DNA from: Burkholderiaceae bacterium
GTDB lineage: Bacteria; Pseudomonadota; Gammaproteobacteria; Burkholderiales; Burkholderiaceae_D
Assembly (NCBI GenBank): GCA_030158675.1
Contig: JAOASL010000045.1
Span: 1-41,023 of the forward strand
Direction of reading: 5' to 3'
DNA length: 41,023 nucleotides
Part shown: piece after piece, positions 15,936 through 24,936 of the stretch
Numbering within the stretch: the stretch's first letter is position 1
Layout of the letters: each line of letters begins with the position of its first letter
Program-made: the position numbers and the translations under genes
The notes under the pieces: generated by a model
The model's database searches: none
What the model saw: the letters and a program-made list of their open reading frames with translations, nothing else
Told to the model about the DNA's origin: nothing

Positions 15936-16763
15936 TTAACGGTTCCAGATCGGCATGTTCAGCCACCAGCTCCACCACTCCGGCCAGCCACGACTCCAGA
16001 AGGGCCCGGACAGCACGATGCAAAGCGCAGAGAACAGTACTGCCGCCAGGGCAAGAAACAGGCCGAGGCGGTGAATGCCAAGCGTGCCGACCGAGTAGCC
16101 GATCAGGTCACGGAAATAGGTGTCTTCATGGTCCGGCGTCTTCACCGTCTCGCCCTTCGGCGGATTGGTGGCCGACAGCACCAGGCCGCCGTGCATCGAC
16201 AGCGCCAGAGCGGTCGCGAAGAAGAACGAGATCGCGATCATGTGCGCCGGGTTGTAGTGGAAGTGCAGGTACTGGTAGCCGACGTTCGACACCCAGTCGA
16301 GGTGGCTAAAGATCCCGTACGGGAAGCCGTGGCCCCAGGCGCCCATCAGCACCGGTCGCACCACATTCAGCGTCACATACGCCAGGATCGCGACTGAGAA
16401 CGCGAACGGCACATGCAACCCCATACCCAGCTTGCGGCAGATCTCTACTTCGCGCAGCGCCCACGAACCAAAGGCGCCGATCGCGCAGACCGTGATCAGC
16501 TGCCACAACCCGCCCTGCAACAGCGGCGCCATGCGCAGGCCGTATGACAGATCCGGCGGCGCGATGCTGATCTGCCAGAGGTTCCAGGTTGGCCCCTGCG
16601 AAGCGCCCCACAAAATAAGTGCGGTGCCGAGGAAGCTGAAGAAGATAGTGGTAACGCCGAAAAAACCAACGTAGAACGGACCGATCCAGAAATCGAACAG
16701 GTCCCCTCCGAGCAGAGTGCCCCCACGTACACGGTATTTTTTTTCAAAACTCAACATGGCCAT
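15936..16763 (-). CDS. pufL: Photosynthetic reaction centre L subunit
   Basis: A 275-residue, five-helix subunit. It has His154 and His174 (Bchl ligands), His191 and His231 (iron ligands), and Glu213/Asp214 of the QB proton pathway, each one residue later than in Rhodobacter sphaeroides. The N-terminus, [20 protein letters not shown], is typical. ATG at 16763 has AGGAGG upstream; a second ATG two codons later is possible. It follows pufA after a 107-base spacer containing hairpins. Confidence 0.98.
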   Translation of the reverse strand: MAMLSFEKKYRVRGGTLLGGDLFDFWIGPFYVGFFGVTTIFFSFLGTALILWGASQGPTWNLWQISIAPPDLSYGLRMAPLLQGGLWQLITVCAIGAFGSWALREVEICRKLGMGLHVPFAFSVAILAYVTLNVVRPVLMGAWGHGFPYGIFSHLDWVSNVGYQYLHFHYNPAHMIAISFFFATALALSMHGGLVLSATNPPKGETVKTPDHEDTYFRDLIGYSVGTLGIHRLGLFLALAAVLFSALCIVLSGPFWSRGWPEWWSWWLNMPIWNR

Positions 16764-16806
16764 GATCGAGCCCTCCTGCGGGAATGAACGGCGTCATCCC
16801 TGTGTT

Positions 16807-16865
16807 GTCCTTGTGAGGACGGGCACGCGACCAGCACGTGCTCCCGCCCACCACCGCGAAGGTGG
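16807..16865 (-). other. Cluster of hairpins between pufA and pufL
   Basis: Three stems follow each other: GTCCT/AGGAC (16807-16820), GGG-CACG/CGTG-CCC (16821-16845, containing the 10-bp palindrome AGCACGTGCT) and CCACC/GGTGG with a GCGAA loop (16851-16865). In Rhodobacter, stems in this position protect the pufBA mRNA from 3' decay and so give more LH1 than RC. The same role here is inference. Confidence 0.6.
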
Positions 16866-16870
16866 ATTGC

Positions 16871-17044
16871 TTACTTTGGCATCGGTGCGTTCTGTGCCGT
16901 CGGTGCGCCGTGCGGGCCGTCGAGCCAATTGAACTTGTTCGTCGACAGCAGGATGAGGTGAATCATCGCCGCGAGGCCGAACAGAAAAATCCCCTGAACC
17001 ACCATGGCTCGCAAAGGATCGTAAAGGCGCCATATTCTCCACAT
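16871..17044 (-). CDS. pufA: LH1 antenna alpha polypeptide
   Basis: A 57-residue single-helix light-harvesting protein. The N-terminus, [13 protein letters not shown], is classic LH1 alpha. The Bchl ligand is His29 within [11 protein letters not shown], with Trp40 eleven residues after it (FNWLDG). The Pro/Ala-rich tail is cytosol-distal and short. ATG at 17044 has GGAG eight bases upstream, and the frame is open further back but unrelated there. Unusually, it is separated from pufB by a 73-codon gene. Confidence 0.96.
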   Translation of the reverse strand: MWRIWRLYDPLRAMVVQGIFLFGLAAMIHLILLSTNKFNWLDGPHGAPTAQNAPMPK

Positions 17045-17055
17045 GGTCCTGTCTC

Positions 17056-17277
17056 CTAAAGTGTGTGCGACATGAATGAATACACTGCGGCCTGCACGCT
17101 TCCGAACAGGGAACGGCAGTTCTCGGTGCCTGGCAGCCAGCTGCGCCAAGGCATTCGGGTCAGCGAACCGACCAGCGCAATGGCGAGCACGACCGTAAAG
17201 CCGAGCACATAGATGAGCCGGAAGGTGACAGTTTCGTCAGCCCACTGGCGTTCCTGCTTCAGTTGAATGTTGACCAT
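17056..17277 (-). CDS. Unrecognised 73-residue single-helix protein between pufB and pufA
   Basis: A small basic-acidic N-terminus ([17 protein letters not shown]) leads into one predicted membrane helix at about 19-40 ([19 protein letters not shown]), then a region rich in Trp, Arg and Gly with PWRSWLPG, and a mildly hydrophobic end ([13 protein letters not shown]). No His occurs in the helix, so it is not an antenna polypeptide. A strong ribosome site (AAAGGAA, six bases before ATG 17277) and tight spacing to pufA (11 bases) argue that it is translated. It might be a diverged PufQ-like factor or an LH1-associated subunit with PufX-like architecture; neither is shown by sequence. I do not recognise the family. 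Confidence 0.8.
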   Translation of the reverse strand: MVNIQLKQERQWADETVTFRLIYVLGFTVVLAIALVGSLTRMPWRSWLPGTENCRSLFGSVQAAVYSFMSHTL

Positions 17278-17308
17278 AGCGATTCCTTTCGTTAACGGCT
17301 ATCCGAGA

Positions 17309-17455
17309 TCAGGTAATCCAGGGACGCCATGCCCATACAAGAATGTGGGCCACCACGGCGATTGCCGTGAAGCCGACCAATCCCTGCATGTAGTACGCAT
17401 GGAATTCCTGAGCCTCATCATCGGACAGGCCGGAAATGCTTTTCCTATCAGCCAT
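17309..17455 (-). CDS. pufB: LH1 antenna beta polypeptide
   Basis: A 48-residue antenna protein. It has the acidic N-terminus, [13 protein letters not shown] with His19, then the Bchl ligand His37 in [12 protein letters not shown], ending WIT. The His-18 residues-His spacing and C-terminal WRPW are LH1 beta hallmarks. ATG at 17455 has AAGGAG eight bases upstream. It is the first gene of the puf set and is preceded by a hairpin; transcription probably also reads in from bchCXYZ. Confidence 0.96.
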   Translation of the reverse strand: MADRKSISGLSDDEAQEFHAYYMQGLVGFTAIAVVAHILVWAWRPWIT

Positions 17456-17474
17456 GAGAACGCTCCTTCAAAAT

Positions 17475-17502
17475 GGCTTTGCAGCCAGTGGTGCGCAAAG
17501 CC
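17475..17502 (-). other. Hairpin just upstream of pufB
   Basis: An 8-bp stem, GGCTTTGC/GCAAAGCC (17475-17482 with 17495-17502), lies in the 110-base bchZ-pufB spacer, 20 bases before the pufB start, and is followed on the minus strand by ATTTT. It may mark a 5' end, act as an attenuator, or stabilise processed puf mRNA. No clear puf promoter or CrtJ/PpsR site is seen in the spacer. Confidence 0.5.
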
Positions 17503-17565
17503 CCGCAACCTTGGGCGTCCGCAGCGAGATGCCACGACATTCTTTTTTTGTTTGGGCGCGCGATG

Positions 17566-19038
17566 TCATGCGGCCTCCCCCATGCGCAGCGATGCGCGTG
17601 CTTTCGTCACCCGCTCCGCCGACACGCTGTCTTCACCGGCGCGGCGCGCCTCGCGCTCGGCGCGGTCGCGAATCTGCTTGGCCGCACTGATCTGCACCAG
17701 CACCGGCTCGGCGGCGACCAGGTCGGTCAGCAGCTCGCTGGCGGCGTCATCCCAGGCCACCTGCGCCAGCGCGCGGGCCGGCGTCGGGTCGACGCGATCC
17801 ATCTCCGTGCCCAGTGGCAGAATGTTGAACAGCGCATCGAACAGGCAGTTGCAAAATTCCTGGATCAGGTAGGTCGCACCCGCATAGCCCATGAAGGGCG
17901 TGCCGGTATGGCGGCGAATGATCGCGCCCGGGAACGACGCCGGAATGAATGAAGCCTTCATCGGTGAGGCCGCGCCACCCTCGGCCAGATACATGCGCTC
18001 GTTGTAGCTGCCGTACATCACCAGCGGCGGCTTCTCGCGCAGCAGCGTACGGATCGCCTCGCTGTCGGTCTTTTCGCCGGGCTTGCGCGCAATCGCGAAA
18101 TTGCATGGCAGCCCCATCTCGTCCTCGAGGAAGTTACGCAGGCCACGGGTATAGGTTTCGCTGGCCACCACCGCAAAGGTCGCCGTGCCGAAGAAATCTT
18201 GCGTGACCGAGCGCCACAAGTCCCACACCGGCTTGATGGTGGTGTGCTTCTCGCGCTCGATAAAGGGCTCGGGGTCGAGCTGCAGCAGCTCGCCGAGCTT
18301 GCGCAGGAATTTGGTCGTGCTGTGCAGGCCGATCGGCGCCTGCAGCCAGGGCCGCTCGAGCGCCTCGCACAGCAGCTGGCCGAACTCGCGATACAGACAG
18401 ATGTTCACATCGGCGTCGGCCAGCTTCTGTACGTCGGCCAGATGGCTGCCCAGCGGGAACACCATATTTACTTCGGCACCGATGCCCTCGACCAGCCGGC
18501 GAATCTCGGCCAGGTCGCTCGGCATGTTGAAGGTGCCGTAACAGGGACCAATCAGGTTCACGCGCGGCTTCTCGCCGGGCGCGCGGTCGGCGAACGGCTT
18601 GCGCTCGGGCACATGGCGCAGACCGTATTCACTCCACAGCCACAGCATTGCGCGGTTCGCGCACTGCCACTGGTCTTCGTCGATGGTACGCGGCAAAAAG
18701 CGCAGGATGCCGGTACCCTCGGGCGTCACGCCGCCGCCGATCATCTCGGCGATCGAGCCGGTGACGACCACCGCCGGCAGGTCCGGATCGAGCGTACCGT
18801 GCGCGCGCTTCATCGCACCTTCAGTGCCTTCGCGGCCCAGCTGTTCTTCGGCCAGGCCGGTGACCACGATCGGCAATTCATGCGGCGGCAAGGCATCGGT
18901 GTAATGCAGTACCGAGGTGACTGGCAGGTTCTCGCAGCCGACCGGGCCGTCGATGATGACCTGCAGTCCCTTGACCGCGGTGAAGACATACACCGCACCC
19001 CAATAGCCACCCGCGCGGTCGTGGTCGATGACGTTCAT
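17566..19038 (-). CDS. bchZ: Chlorophyllide a reductase subunit Z
   Basis: A 490-residue nitrogenase-like catalytic subunit. With BchY it binds the chlorin and, powered by BchX, reduces the ring B C7-C8 bond to make the bacteriochlorin. The N-terminal [12 protein letters not shown] and the stretch [15 protein letters not shown] are family marks. A Cys-bearing FCNCLF motif lies near residue 425. Overlap with bchY is four bases (ATGA). The C-terminal 50 residues are charged, as in other BchZ proteins. Confidence 0.97.
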   Translation of the reverse strand: MNVIDHDRAGGYWGAVYVFTAVKGLQVIIDGPVGCENLPVTSVLHYTDALPPHELPIVVTGLAEEQLGREGTEGAMKRAHGTLDPDLPAVVVTGSIAEMIGGGVTPEGTGILRFLPRTIDEDQWQCANRAMLWLWSEYGLRHVPERKPFADRAPGEKPRVNLIGPCYGTFNMPSDLAEIRRLVEGIGAEVNMVFPLGSHLADVQKLADADVNICLYREFGQLLCEALERPWLQAPIGLHSTTKFLRKLGELLQLDPEPFIEREKHTTIKPVWDLWRSVTQDFFGTATFAVVASETYTRGLRNFLEDEMGLPCNFAIARKPGEKTDSEAIRTLLREKPPLVMYGSYNERMYLAEGGAASPMKASFIPASFPGAIIRRHTGTPFMGYAGATYLIQEFCNCLFDALFNILPLGTEMDRVDPTPARALAQVAWDDAASELLTDLVAAEPVLVQISAAKQIRDRAEREARRAGEDSVSAERVTKARASLRMGEAA

Positions 19039-20579
19039 ACCATCTCCTCCGCCTTGCGCTTCTTCGCCGCCTTCTCCAGCCGGCGGCGCACCTCGGCGCG
19101 GAATTCCGGCCGCGGCTGTGGCACGCTTTCCCAGACACCGGCGCGATCGCCTTCGCCGGCGTCGCCGAAGAAATCCTTCATCGCATCCATGCGCGGCTTG
19201 TTGGCGATGGCCGCATTGATCACGGTGGCCAGCGAGCCGGCGCCGGCCGCGCCCATCAGCGGACGGGCGGAAATCAGGTTAGTGAAGTACAGCGCCGGGC
19301 GCGACAGCTGCTTGGCTGCCTGCACCACCGGCGTGGTGCCGATGGCAAGATCCGGCTTGAATTCATTGACGGCGGCAATGTCCTGCTCGAGCGACGCGCG
19401 ATACTGCACATGCACGCCACGCGCCTGCAGCCAGTCGCGGTCGGCTTCGCTGGCCGGCGTGCGCGGACAGGCGGTGCCGACATAGCGCAGGTCGGCGCCC
19501 GATTCAACCAGCAGCCGCCCGACCAGCAATTCAGAACCTTCGTAGCCGGACAGGGTGATGCGTCCCCTGATCGGCATGGCCGCCATCGCGCCGCGTATCG
19601 CCGGCAGGAAGCGGTTCTTCGCATTGTCGATCAGATTCTGGCCGACATTGCAGGCCTCGCCTATCGCTTGCAGCCAGGCTTCGGTGCCGTCATGACCGAC
19701 CGGCGCTGAACCGACCGACACGCGACCGGCCGCTTCAAATTCGCGCAGGCTGGCGGTATAGAAAGGATGAATCGCGGCCACGGCCGCACAGTCGAGCGCC
19801 GCATACAGTTCGCGCCATTCGCGCGTCGGCACCACGGGTCCGGCCGACAGGCCGAGCATCTCGAGCATGCCGCCGATGATCATCGGATCGGCCGGGAACA
19901 TCTCGCCCAGCAGCGTAACGGTTGGCTTCTCGCTGATGCCCGTGCGCGGCGCAGCCACCGGGCCGGCGCCGATCTCGGCACGCGCATAGCGCAGCATCGC
20001 CGCGGCCAGCACGTCTTTCGCCTCCGCATGCGTGGGCACGCCAAAGCCGGGCACATCGATGCCGATGATGCGCACGCCATTGATTTCTTTTGGCAGAATC
20101 TGCAGCGGCACACCCGAGGCCGTCGGCACGCACAGATTGATCACGACCAACGCGTCATAGCGCGCCGGGTCGGCTTCCTTGTGCACGGTGTCGCGAATGT
20201 CCTCGAACAATTTGCCCGTCACCAGCGATTCGGAATTAAACGGCACATAGCCGACACTGCGGCGCGCACCGTAGAAATGCGAGGTGAAGGTCAGGCCATA
20301 CACGCAGCAGGCCGAGCCGGACAGGATGGTCGCGGTACGACGCATGCGCAGCCCGACGCGCAATGCGCCGAAGGCCGGGCACATGCTCTGTGGCTGATCG
20401 TGCGGACCCTTCGGATAATCGGCCGCGTACTGGTCGAGCACGTCGTTCTTGCCGGCGGCACGCGCGGCGGCCAGCATCTGCCCGGCGCCCGCATGGCAGC
20501 CGGCGCCATCGCCCTGCAGCCCATTGGGGTTGCTGACGGCAGGACTGCTGAGGATGGGGATGACGGTGTGCTCGCTCAT
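19035..20579 (-). CDS. bchY: Chlorophyllide a reductase subunit Y
   Basis: A 514-residue partner of BchZ in the catalytic heterotetramer. Conserved Cys occur at 28 (GAGCHAGAG), 67 ([10 protein letters not shown]), 91-92 (GSACCVYGL) and in [12 protein letters not shown], the expected setting for the iron-sulfur cluster ligands. It starts four bases after bchX. Length is normal for BchY. Confidence 0.97.
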   Translation of the reverse strand: MSEHTVIPILSSPAVSNPNGLQGDGAGCHAGAGQMLAAARAAGKNDVLDQYAADYPKGPHDQPQSMCPAFGALRVGLRMRRTATILSGSACCVYGLTFTSHFYGARRSVGYVPFNSESLVTGKLFEDIRDTVHKEADPARYDALVVINLCVPTASGVPLQILPKEINGVRIIGIDVPGFGVPTHAEAKDVLAAAMLRYARAEIGAGPVAAPRTGISEKPTVTLLGEMFPADPMIIGGMLEMLGLSAGPVVPTREWRELYAALDCAAVAAIHPFYTASLREFEAAGRVSVGSAPVGHDGTEAWLQAIGEACNVGQNLIDNAKNRFLPAIRGAMAAMPIRGRITLSGYEGSELLVGRLLVESGADLRYVGTACPRTPASEADRDWLQARGVHVQYRASLEQDIAAVNEFKPDLAIGTTPVVQAAKQLSRPALYFTNLISARPLMGAAGAGSLATVINAAIANKPRMDAMKDFFGDAGEGDRAGVWESVPQPRPEFRAEVRRRLEKAAKKRKAEEMV

Positions 20580-20583
20580 GGCC

Positions 20584-21600
20584 TCAGGCCTCGTCGTAGA
20601 TCACTTCGAGCGACGGCCTGGCGACGATGTCGCGGCCCATCATGTCGGCCACCGTGGCCGGCTCCAGCACCACATCGCGGCCGACGGTGTCGGCGGAAAA
20701 CAGTCCGAGCAGCTCGTCTTGCGACAGCGGTTTGGGCCGCACCGGCGGCGCGTCGGCGACGTTTTGCGCGAGTTCGGCGAACAGCGCGCCCCACTCGCCT
20801 TCGGGACGGCCGATGATTTCGTAACTGGCGCTTTTCCTGCGGATATCTTCATTGGCCGGAATCGCCGACAGCACCGGTATGCCGGCATGCGTGGCGAAGG
20901 CCTGCGCTTCGCCGGTGCCGTCATCCTTGTTGATGACCATGCCGGCCACGCCGACATTGCCACCGAGCTTGCGGAAATATTCGACCGCCGAGCAGACATT
21001 GTTGGCCACGTACAGCGACTGCAAGTCATTGCTGGCCACCACGATCACCTTCTGGCACATGTCGCGGGCAATCGGCAGGCCGAAGCCGCCGCAGACCACG
21101 TCGCCGAGGAAATCGAGCAGCACGTAGTCGAAGCCCCAGTCGTGGAAGCCCAGCTTCTCGAGCAGTTCGAAGCCGTGGATGATGCCGCGCCCGCCGCAGC
21201 CGCGACCGACTTCGGGGCCGCCCAGCTCCATGGCATAAACGCCGTCGCGCTTGAAGCAGACGTCGCCGATGGCGACGGGTTCGCCGGCCAGTTTTTTCTT
21301 CGATGAGGTTTCAATGATGGTCGGGCAGGCACGGCCGCCGAACAGCAGCGAGGTGGTGTCGCTCTTCGGATCGCAACCGATCAGCAGCACCTTCTTGCCC
21401 TGCTGGGCCATCATGTAGGACAGGTTGGCCAGCGTGAAGCTCTTGCCGATGCCCCCCTTGCCATAGATCGCGATGATCTGCGCTTCCTTCTTCACGCTGC
21501 CGGTGTGCACCGGTTCCGGTTCGATGGCGGCTTCCGCACGCAGCCGTTCCTTCTGCATGAAATGCACAGGCGCAGGTTGTAATCCGTCGGGCTTGCTCAT
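20584..21600 (-). CDS. bchX: Chlorophyllide a reductase iron protein BchX
   Basis: A 338-residue NifH-like ATPase. The Walker A motif GKGGIGKS lies at 47-54 and the 4Fe-4S cluster Cys are 135 (GRGCGGRG) and 170 (GDVVCGG). The homodimer passes electrons to BchYZ on ATP hydrolysis. The 40-residue N-terminal extension separates it from BchL. ATG at 21600 overlaps the bchC stop by four bases. Confidence 0.97.
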   Translation of the reverse strand: MSKPDGLQPAPVHFMQKERLRAEAAIEPEPVHTGSVKKEAQIIAIYGKGGIGKSFTLANLSYMMAQQGKKVLLIGCDPKSDTTSLLFGGRACPTIIETSSKKKLAGEPVAIGDVCFKRDGVYAMELGGPEVGRGCGGRGIIHGFELLEKLGFHDWGFDYVLLDFLGDVVCGGFGLPIARDMCQKVIVVASNDLQSLYVANNVCSAVEYFRKLGGNVGVAGMVINKDDGTGEAQAFATHAGIPVLSAIPANEDIRRKSASYEIIGRPEGEWGALFAELAQNVADAPPVRPKPLSQDELLGLFSADTVGRDVVLEPATVADMMGRDIVARPSLEVIYDEA

Positions 21601-22532
21601 GGTGAAGTTCTCCAGTCGAGGATCATCTTCAGGCAGCCCGGATCGCTGAATGCGGTGCGGTAGGCCTGTTCGGCGTGTTCGGGTGAGCTGCGGTGCGTGA
21701 TCAGGCCGTCGAGCGACAGGCGGCCGCTTTCGGCCAGGTCGCGCACGGCCAGCAATTCAGCCGGCTTCCATTGCGCAGCAACGCGGATGCGTACCTCGCG
21801 CATAAAGGCCGGCGCAAATGAGAAGCGCATGGTGTCGTCGTAAAAACCGGCCAGCACGATCTCGCCGCCCGGCGCTGTGCGCGCAATCAACTGGTCCAGC
21901 ACGGAGGCATCGCCGCTGACGTCGCAGATGCTGCGGTAATTCGAGCGCGTATCGTCTTGCGGGTCGATGACGGCGTAGCCTTCTGCGCCGTCGCGGCGGA
22001 TCGGGTTGGTCTCCCAGACCACCGGATTGCCGCCGGCAATCACGGCCAGCCGCGCGATCATGCGACCCAGCACGCCATGACCGACGATCAGCTCCGGCGG
22101 CGTGACGCCGCCGGCGTTGGCGTGATAAGCCGTGGCGGCCAGCGCCAGCAGCGTGCCGTGCTCGCCGAGTTCTTCCGGCAGGCGCAGCGCGCGCAGCGCC
22201 GGTATCACGACGCGCGATGCGGCGCCGCCGAACAGGCCCTTGACATCGCCGAAGCAGGCCGCGCCAGGCACGAACACGAGTTCGCCGATTTCATAATTGG
22301 TGTTGGCACCCGCCTGCGCGACCCGGCCGACAGATTCGTAGCCCGGCACCAGCGGATAACCCATGCCCGGAAAAACCGGCATGCGGCCGGACCAGAGCAG
22401 TTTTTCGGTGCCGGTAGAGATACCGGACCAGCAGATATCGACCACCAGGTCATTCTCGGTGGGCTCGATCAGCGCAAGTTCCCTTACCCGCAGCGTCAGT
22501 GGCTGTTCGACGACGACTGCCTGCGCATTCAA
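21597..22532 (-). CDS. bchC: 3-hydroxyethyl bacteriochlorophyllide a dehydrogenase BchC
   Basis: A 311-residue MDR-type dehydrogenase that oxidises the C3 hydroxyethyl group to acetyl, late in Bchl a synthesis. Features are an N-terminal GroES-like fold with GYPLVPGYESVGRV and the Rossmann region GHGVLGRMIARLAV. I chose TTG at 22532 because GGAGG lies five bases before it and the resulting N-terminus (M-NAQAVVVEQP) matches the family; ATG at 22550 is the alternative but its AGGAG is 17 bases away. It is the first gene of the bchCXYZ-puf-crtADC string behind two CrtJ/PpsR sites. Confidence 0.92.
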   Translation of the reverse strand: MNAQAVVVEQPLTLRVRELALIEPTENDLVVDICWSGISTGTEKLLWSGRMPVFPGMGYPLVPGYESVGRVAQAGANTNYEIGELVFVPGAACFGDVKGLFGGAASRVVIPALRALRLPEELGEHGTLLALAATAYHANAGGVTPPELIVGHGVLGRMIARLAVIAGGNPVVWETNPIRRDGAEGYAVIDPQDDTRSNYRSICDVSGDASVLDQLIARTAPGGEIVLAGFYDDTMRFSFAPAFMREVRIRVAAQWKPAELLAVRDLAESGRLSLDGLITHRSSPEHAEQAYRTAFSDPGCLKMILDWRTSP

Positions 22533-22613
22533 GCGCGCCTCCGCAGGCATGGGTACAACTTGGGGTTCTCCTGGTGCCGCTGGATCATCTTGTCCGCCTG
22601 GCTTGTGGTTTTA

Positions 22614-22631
22614 TGTATTCTTATCTTTACA
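22614..22631. promoter_or_regulatory. CrtJ/PpsR-type operator, downstream site of bchC
   Basis: An exact TGT-N12-ACA, separated by exactly 8 bases from the next site, the classical paired arrangement. It covers the -10 region of the bchC promoter. Confidence 0.88.
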
Positions 22632-22645
22632 CTTTAATGTGTCAA
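22617..22645 (-). promoter_or_regulatory. Sigma70-type promoter of bchC
   Basis: On the minus strand: TTGACA (22645-22640), a 17-base spacer and AAGAAT (22622-22617). Both boxes are embedded in the CrtJ/PpsR pair. The -10 matches only four of six consensus bases. Confidence 0.6.
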
Positions 22646-22657
22646 TATTTATTTACA
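22640..22657. promoter_or_regulatory. CrtJ/PpsR-type operator, upstream site of bchC
   Basis: An exact TGT-N12-ACA with an AT-rich core. On the minus strand its end forms the TTGACA -35 box (complement of 22640-22645). Confidence 0.88.
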
Positions 22658-22668
22658 TTGATTTGCGC

Positions 22669-23868
22669 TTATCCGGTTCGATCGCCACCTGCCGATCGTC
22701 GCGCCAGCAGCACGCGCACCTGTAGCGGAATGCGCGTGCCGAGCTGCCGCACGCTGTCAAACCCGGCGGCCTGCAGCAACTGCATCAGGTTGTCCGCCGT
22801 GCGCGCCCTGCCCCGGCCCATGGCCAGCAGGTAGAAACCGAAATACGCATCGCCCATCGCCTCGGCACCCGGGGTGCCGGCCATGGGTTCGGCCAGCAGC
22901 AAGCTGCCGCCCGGCGGCAGTACGTGCCACGCCTTGCGCAGAATCGCCAGTGCGCGTTCATCGTCATGGTCATGAATGACGCGCACCAGGGTCACGATGT
23001 CGGCACCTGCCGGCAGCGGATCGGAGAGGAAATTGCCACCAACGGCCTGTGCGCGATCGGCCATGCCGGCGGCGGCGAACCGCTCACGCGCGCGCTCGGC
23101 TACGGCGGGCAGGTCGAACAGGGTCATCTGCAGCTGGGGCGCACGCACGGCCACGCTGCACAAAAAGCGCCCTTCACCACCGCCGACATCGAGCAGGCGG
23201 CGATGGCTGGCAAAGGAATAGGCATCAAGGATTTCGGCAGCGACCAGCGGCTGCGACGCGGCCATCAGCTGCGAATAGCTGCCGACCTGCTCGGGCGCGA
23301 GTGCCGCCGCGCTTGCGGGCGCATCATCGGCCGTATAAGGATAAAAGCCCGAGAGCGTCGGCGGCGGTCCGTCGCCGCGCAACAGCGCGACCGGATCGGC
23401 CAGGTCGGCGTACAGCGTATCGTGATGCAGGATCATGGCCTTCACGGCCTCATTGCCGACCAGCGGCGCGCCAAGCATGCCGAGGCCGTAGCGCGCCGAG
23501 CCGGCCGCATCGCTGCCGCGCCGCTCGACCAGCCGCAAGGATGCGGCGGCTGCCAGCAGCCGACCTGCGGCCTCGTCACTCATGCCAAAGCGCAGCGCGA
23601 GCGCGGATTGTGTCTGCGGCCCGGCGGCGAGGATCTCGAATAATTCCAGCTTCACGCAGGCCGACAGCACTTGCGAATAGACGAACCCGGCCACCAGATC
23701 AAAGAGTTCGCGCGCGCTGCGCTGCGCGATCGGACGGGTCAGCAGAAAGCCGGAGGCAAAGCGATGGAAAGCGGGATTGGCCAGCAGGCGATTGCGCCAG
23801 CCCAGCAAACGGTCCGTGATTGAGAGCGCTGCGGCACGCGCTGCAGTGGTTGATCCCCTGACACTCAT
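22669..23868 (-). CDS. crtF: Hydroxyneurosporene (demethylspheroidene) O-methyltransferase CrtF
   Basis: A 399-residue SAM-dependent O-methyltransferase that methylates the C-1 hydroxyl made by CrtC. The N-terminal helical dimerisation region includes FVYSQVLSACVKLELFEIL, and the C-terminal Rossmann fold has LLDVGGGEGRFL near residue 226. The catalytic His region is RVIHDHDDERAL. It starts 40 bases after crtE. No clear ribosome site precedes ATG 23868. Its stop lies just before the bchC operators. Confidence 0.93.
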   Translation of the reverse strand: MSVRGSTTAARAAALSITDRLLGWRNRLLANPAFHRFASGFLLTRPIAQRSARELFDLVAGFVYSQVLSACVKLELFEILAAGPQTQSALALRFGMSDEAAGRLLAAAASLRLVERRGSDAAGSARYGLGMLGAPLVGNEAVKAMILHHDTLYADLADPVALLRGDGPPPTLSGFYPYTADDAPASAAALAPEQVGSYSQLMAASQPLVAAEILDAYSFASHRRLLDVGGGEGRFLCSVAVRAPQLQMTLFDLPAVAERARERFAAAGMADRAQAVGGNFLSDPLPAGADIVTLVRVIHDHDDERALAILRKAWHVLPPGGSLLLAEPMAGTPGAEAMGDAYFGFYLLAMGRGRARTADNLMQLLQAAGFDSVRQLGTRIPLQVRVLLARRSAGGDRTG

Positions 23869-23908
23869 CGCATGCTGTCCGTTCTGCCTGATCGGCGGGT
23901 CACGCGAT

Positions 23909-24802
23909 CTACGCTGCCACGCGCGCCATCGACGGCGCGAGCTTGCGGGTCAGCGATACGGGCACCAGCCGCTTCGATTCCAGCCTGACTAAGGTGCGCA
24001 ACTGCGCCGATCCGCGGCAGCTGGGAATGGCGGTGCTGGCATAGGCAATCAGGCGATCAAACAGCTGGATCGCACCACACAGGCCGAGTTCCGCCGCCGA
24101 GCTGGGCCGGCCGAGCGCGGCATCCTGGCCGGCCGGCTTGCCGAGCGCTTCGGCGTCCAGCGCCACATCGCGGATATCGTCGGCCACCTGATAGGCCTCG
24201 CCCAGACATTCGCCGAGCGAGCGCCACGGGTCGGATGCGACACCGGCCGCCTGCGCACCGGCGACCGTGGCCGCAACGAACAAAGCGCCGGTCTTGGCGC
24301 GCTGGTATTCCGTCAGGGCCACACGCGGCTCACACTCCCACGCCTGTCCGGCGATGATGCCGGACGGCGCGGCAACGCCGGTCGAGATCGTCTGGATCAG
24401 CGGCGCCAGCCGTTGTGGATGAGCGCTTCCGCCGGCCAATAGCGACTGATAGGCGGCGACAATCAGCGCATCGCCAGCCAGTACGGCCAGCCGCTCACCA
24501 TGTGCGGCGAATACCGACGGGCGACCGCGACGCGTGAGGGCGTTGTCAAAGCAAGGCAAATCGTCATGGACGAGCGATGCGCAATGCATCAGCTCGATGG
24601 CAGCCGCAGCACCGGCCGCCAGCTCAAGGTCTTCAGCACCGCAAGCCTGCGCGACAGCCAATGTCAGGTTCGGGCGTATGCGTGCGCCGCCAGGAAATAC
24701 CGCATCGCGCATTGCTGCGGCCAGCCGGGGCGGTCCGCTGGCATCGCGCTGTACGGCCAGTGCGGCTTCAAGCGCCGCTTCGATGCGTTCGTTATTTTCC
24801 AT
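23909..24802 (-). CDS. crtE: Geranylgeranyl diphosphate synthase CrtE
   Basis: A 297-residue trans-prenyltransferase supplying GGPP for carotenoids and the Bchl tail. The first Asp-rich motif, DDLPCFD (80-86), is followed by ALTRRG, and the second motif is VADDIRD. ATG at 24802 has GGAGG five bases upstream; the frame is open back to 24859, but that part overlaps the promoter. It is first in the crtE-crtF pair. Confidence 0.95.
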   Translation of the reverse strand: MENNERIEAALEAALAVQRDASGPPRLAAAMRDAVFPGGARIRPNLTLAVAQACGAEDLELAAGAAAAIELMHCASLVHDDLPCFDNALTRRGRPSVFAAHGERLAVLAGDALIVAAYQSLLAGGSAHPQRLAPLIQTISTGVAAPSGIIAGQAWECEPRVALTEYQRAKTGALFVAATVAGAQAAGVASDPWRSLGECLGEAYQVADDIRDVALDAEALGKPAGQDAALGRPSSAAELGLCGAIQLFDRLIAYASTAIPSCRGSAQLRTLVRLESKRLVPVSLTRKLAPSMARVAA

Positions 24803-24840
24803 GACGCCTCCATGCCAGCTGCCCAATGACAGCCCCGATG

Positions 24841-24884
24841 TGTAAATTATGGGCGTCACGCCATTATGTCAACATTTATTTACA
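24841..24884. promoter_or_regulatory. crtE promoter with CrtJ/PpsR operator pair
   Basis: An exact TGT-N12-ACA lies at 24867-24884. A degenerate partner (TGT-N12-TCA) at 24841-24858 keeps the 8-base spacing. On the minus strand TTGACA (24872-24867) and CATAAT (24851-24846) form a promoter with a short 15-base spacer. The spacer also holds an 11-base palindrome, GGCGTCACGCC (24852-24862). Confidence 0.8.
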
Positions 24885-24936
24885 CAAATGATCGTCAGAC
24901 AATACTGACATGACAGCAGAAAGATCGCGAAAAGTG

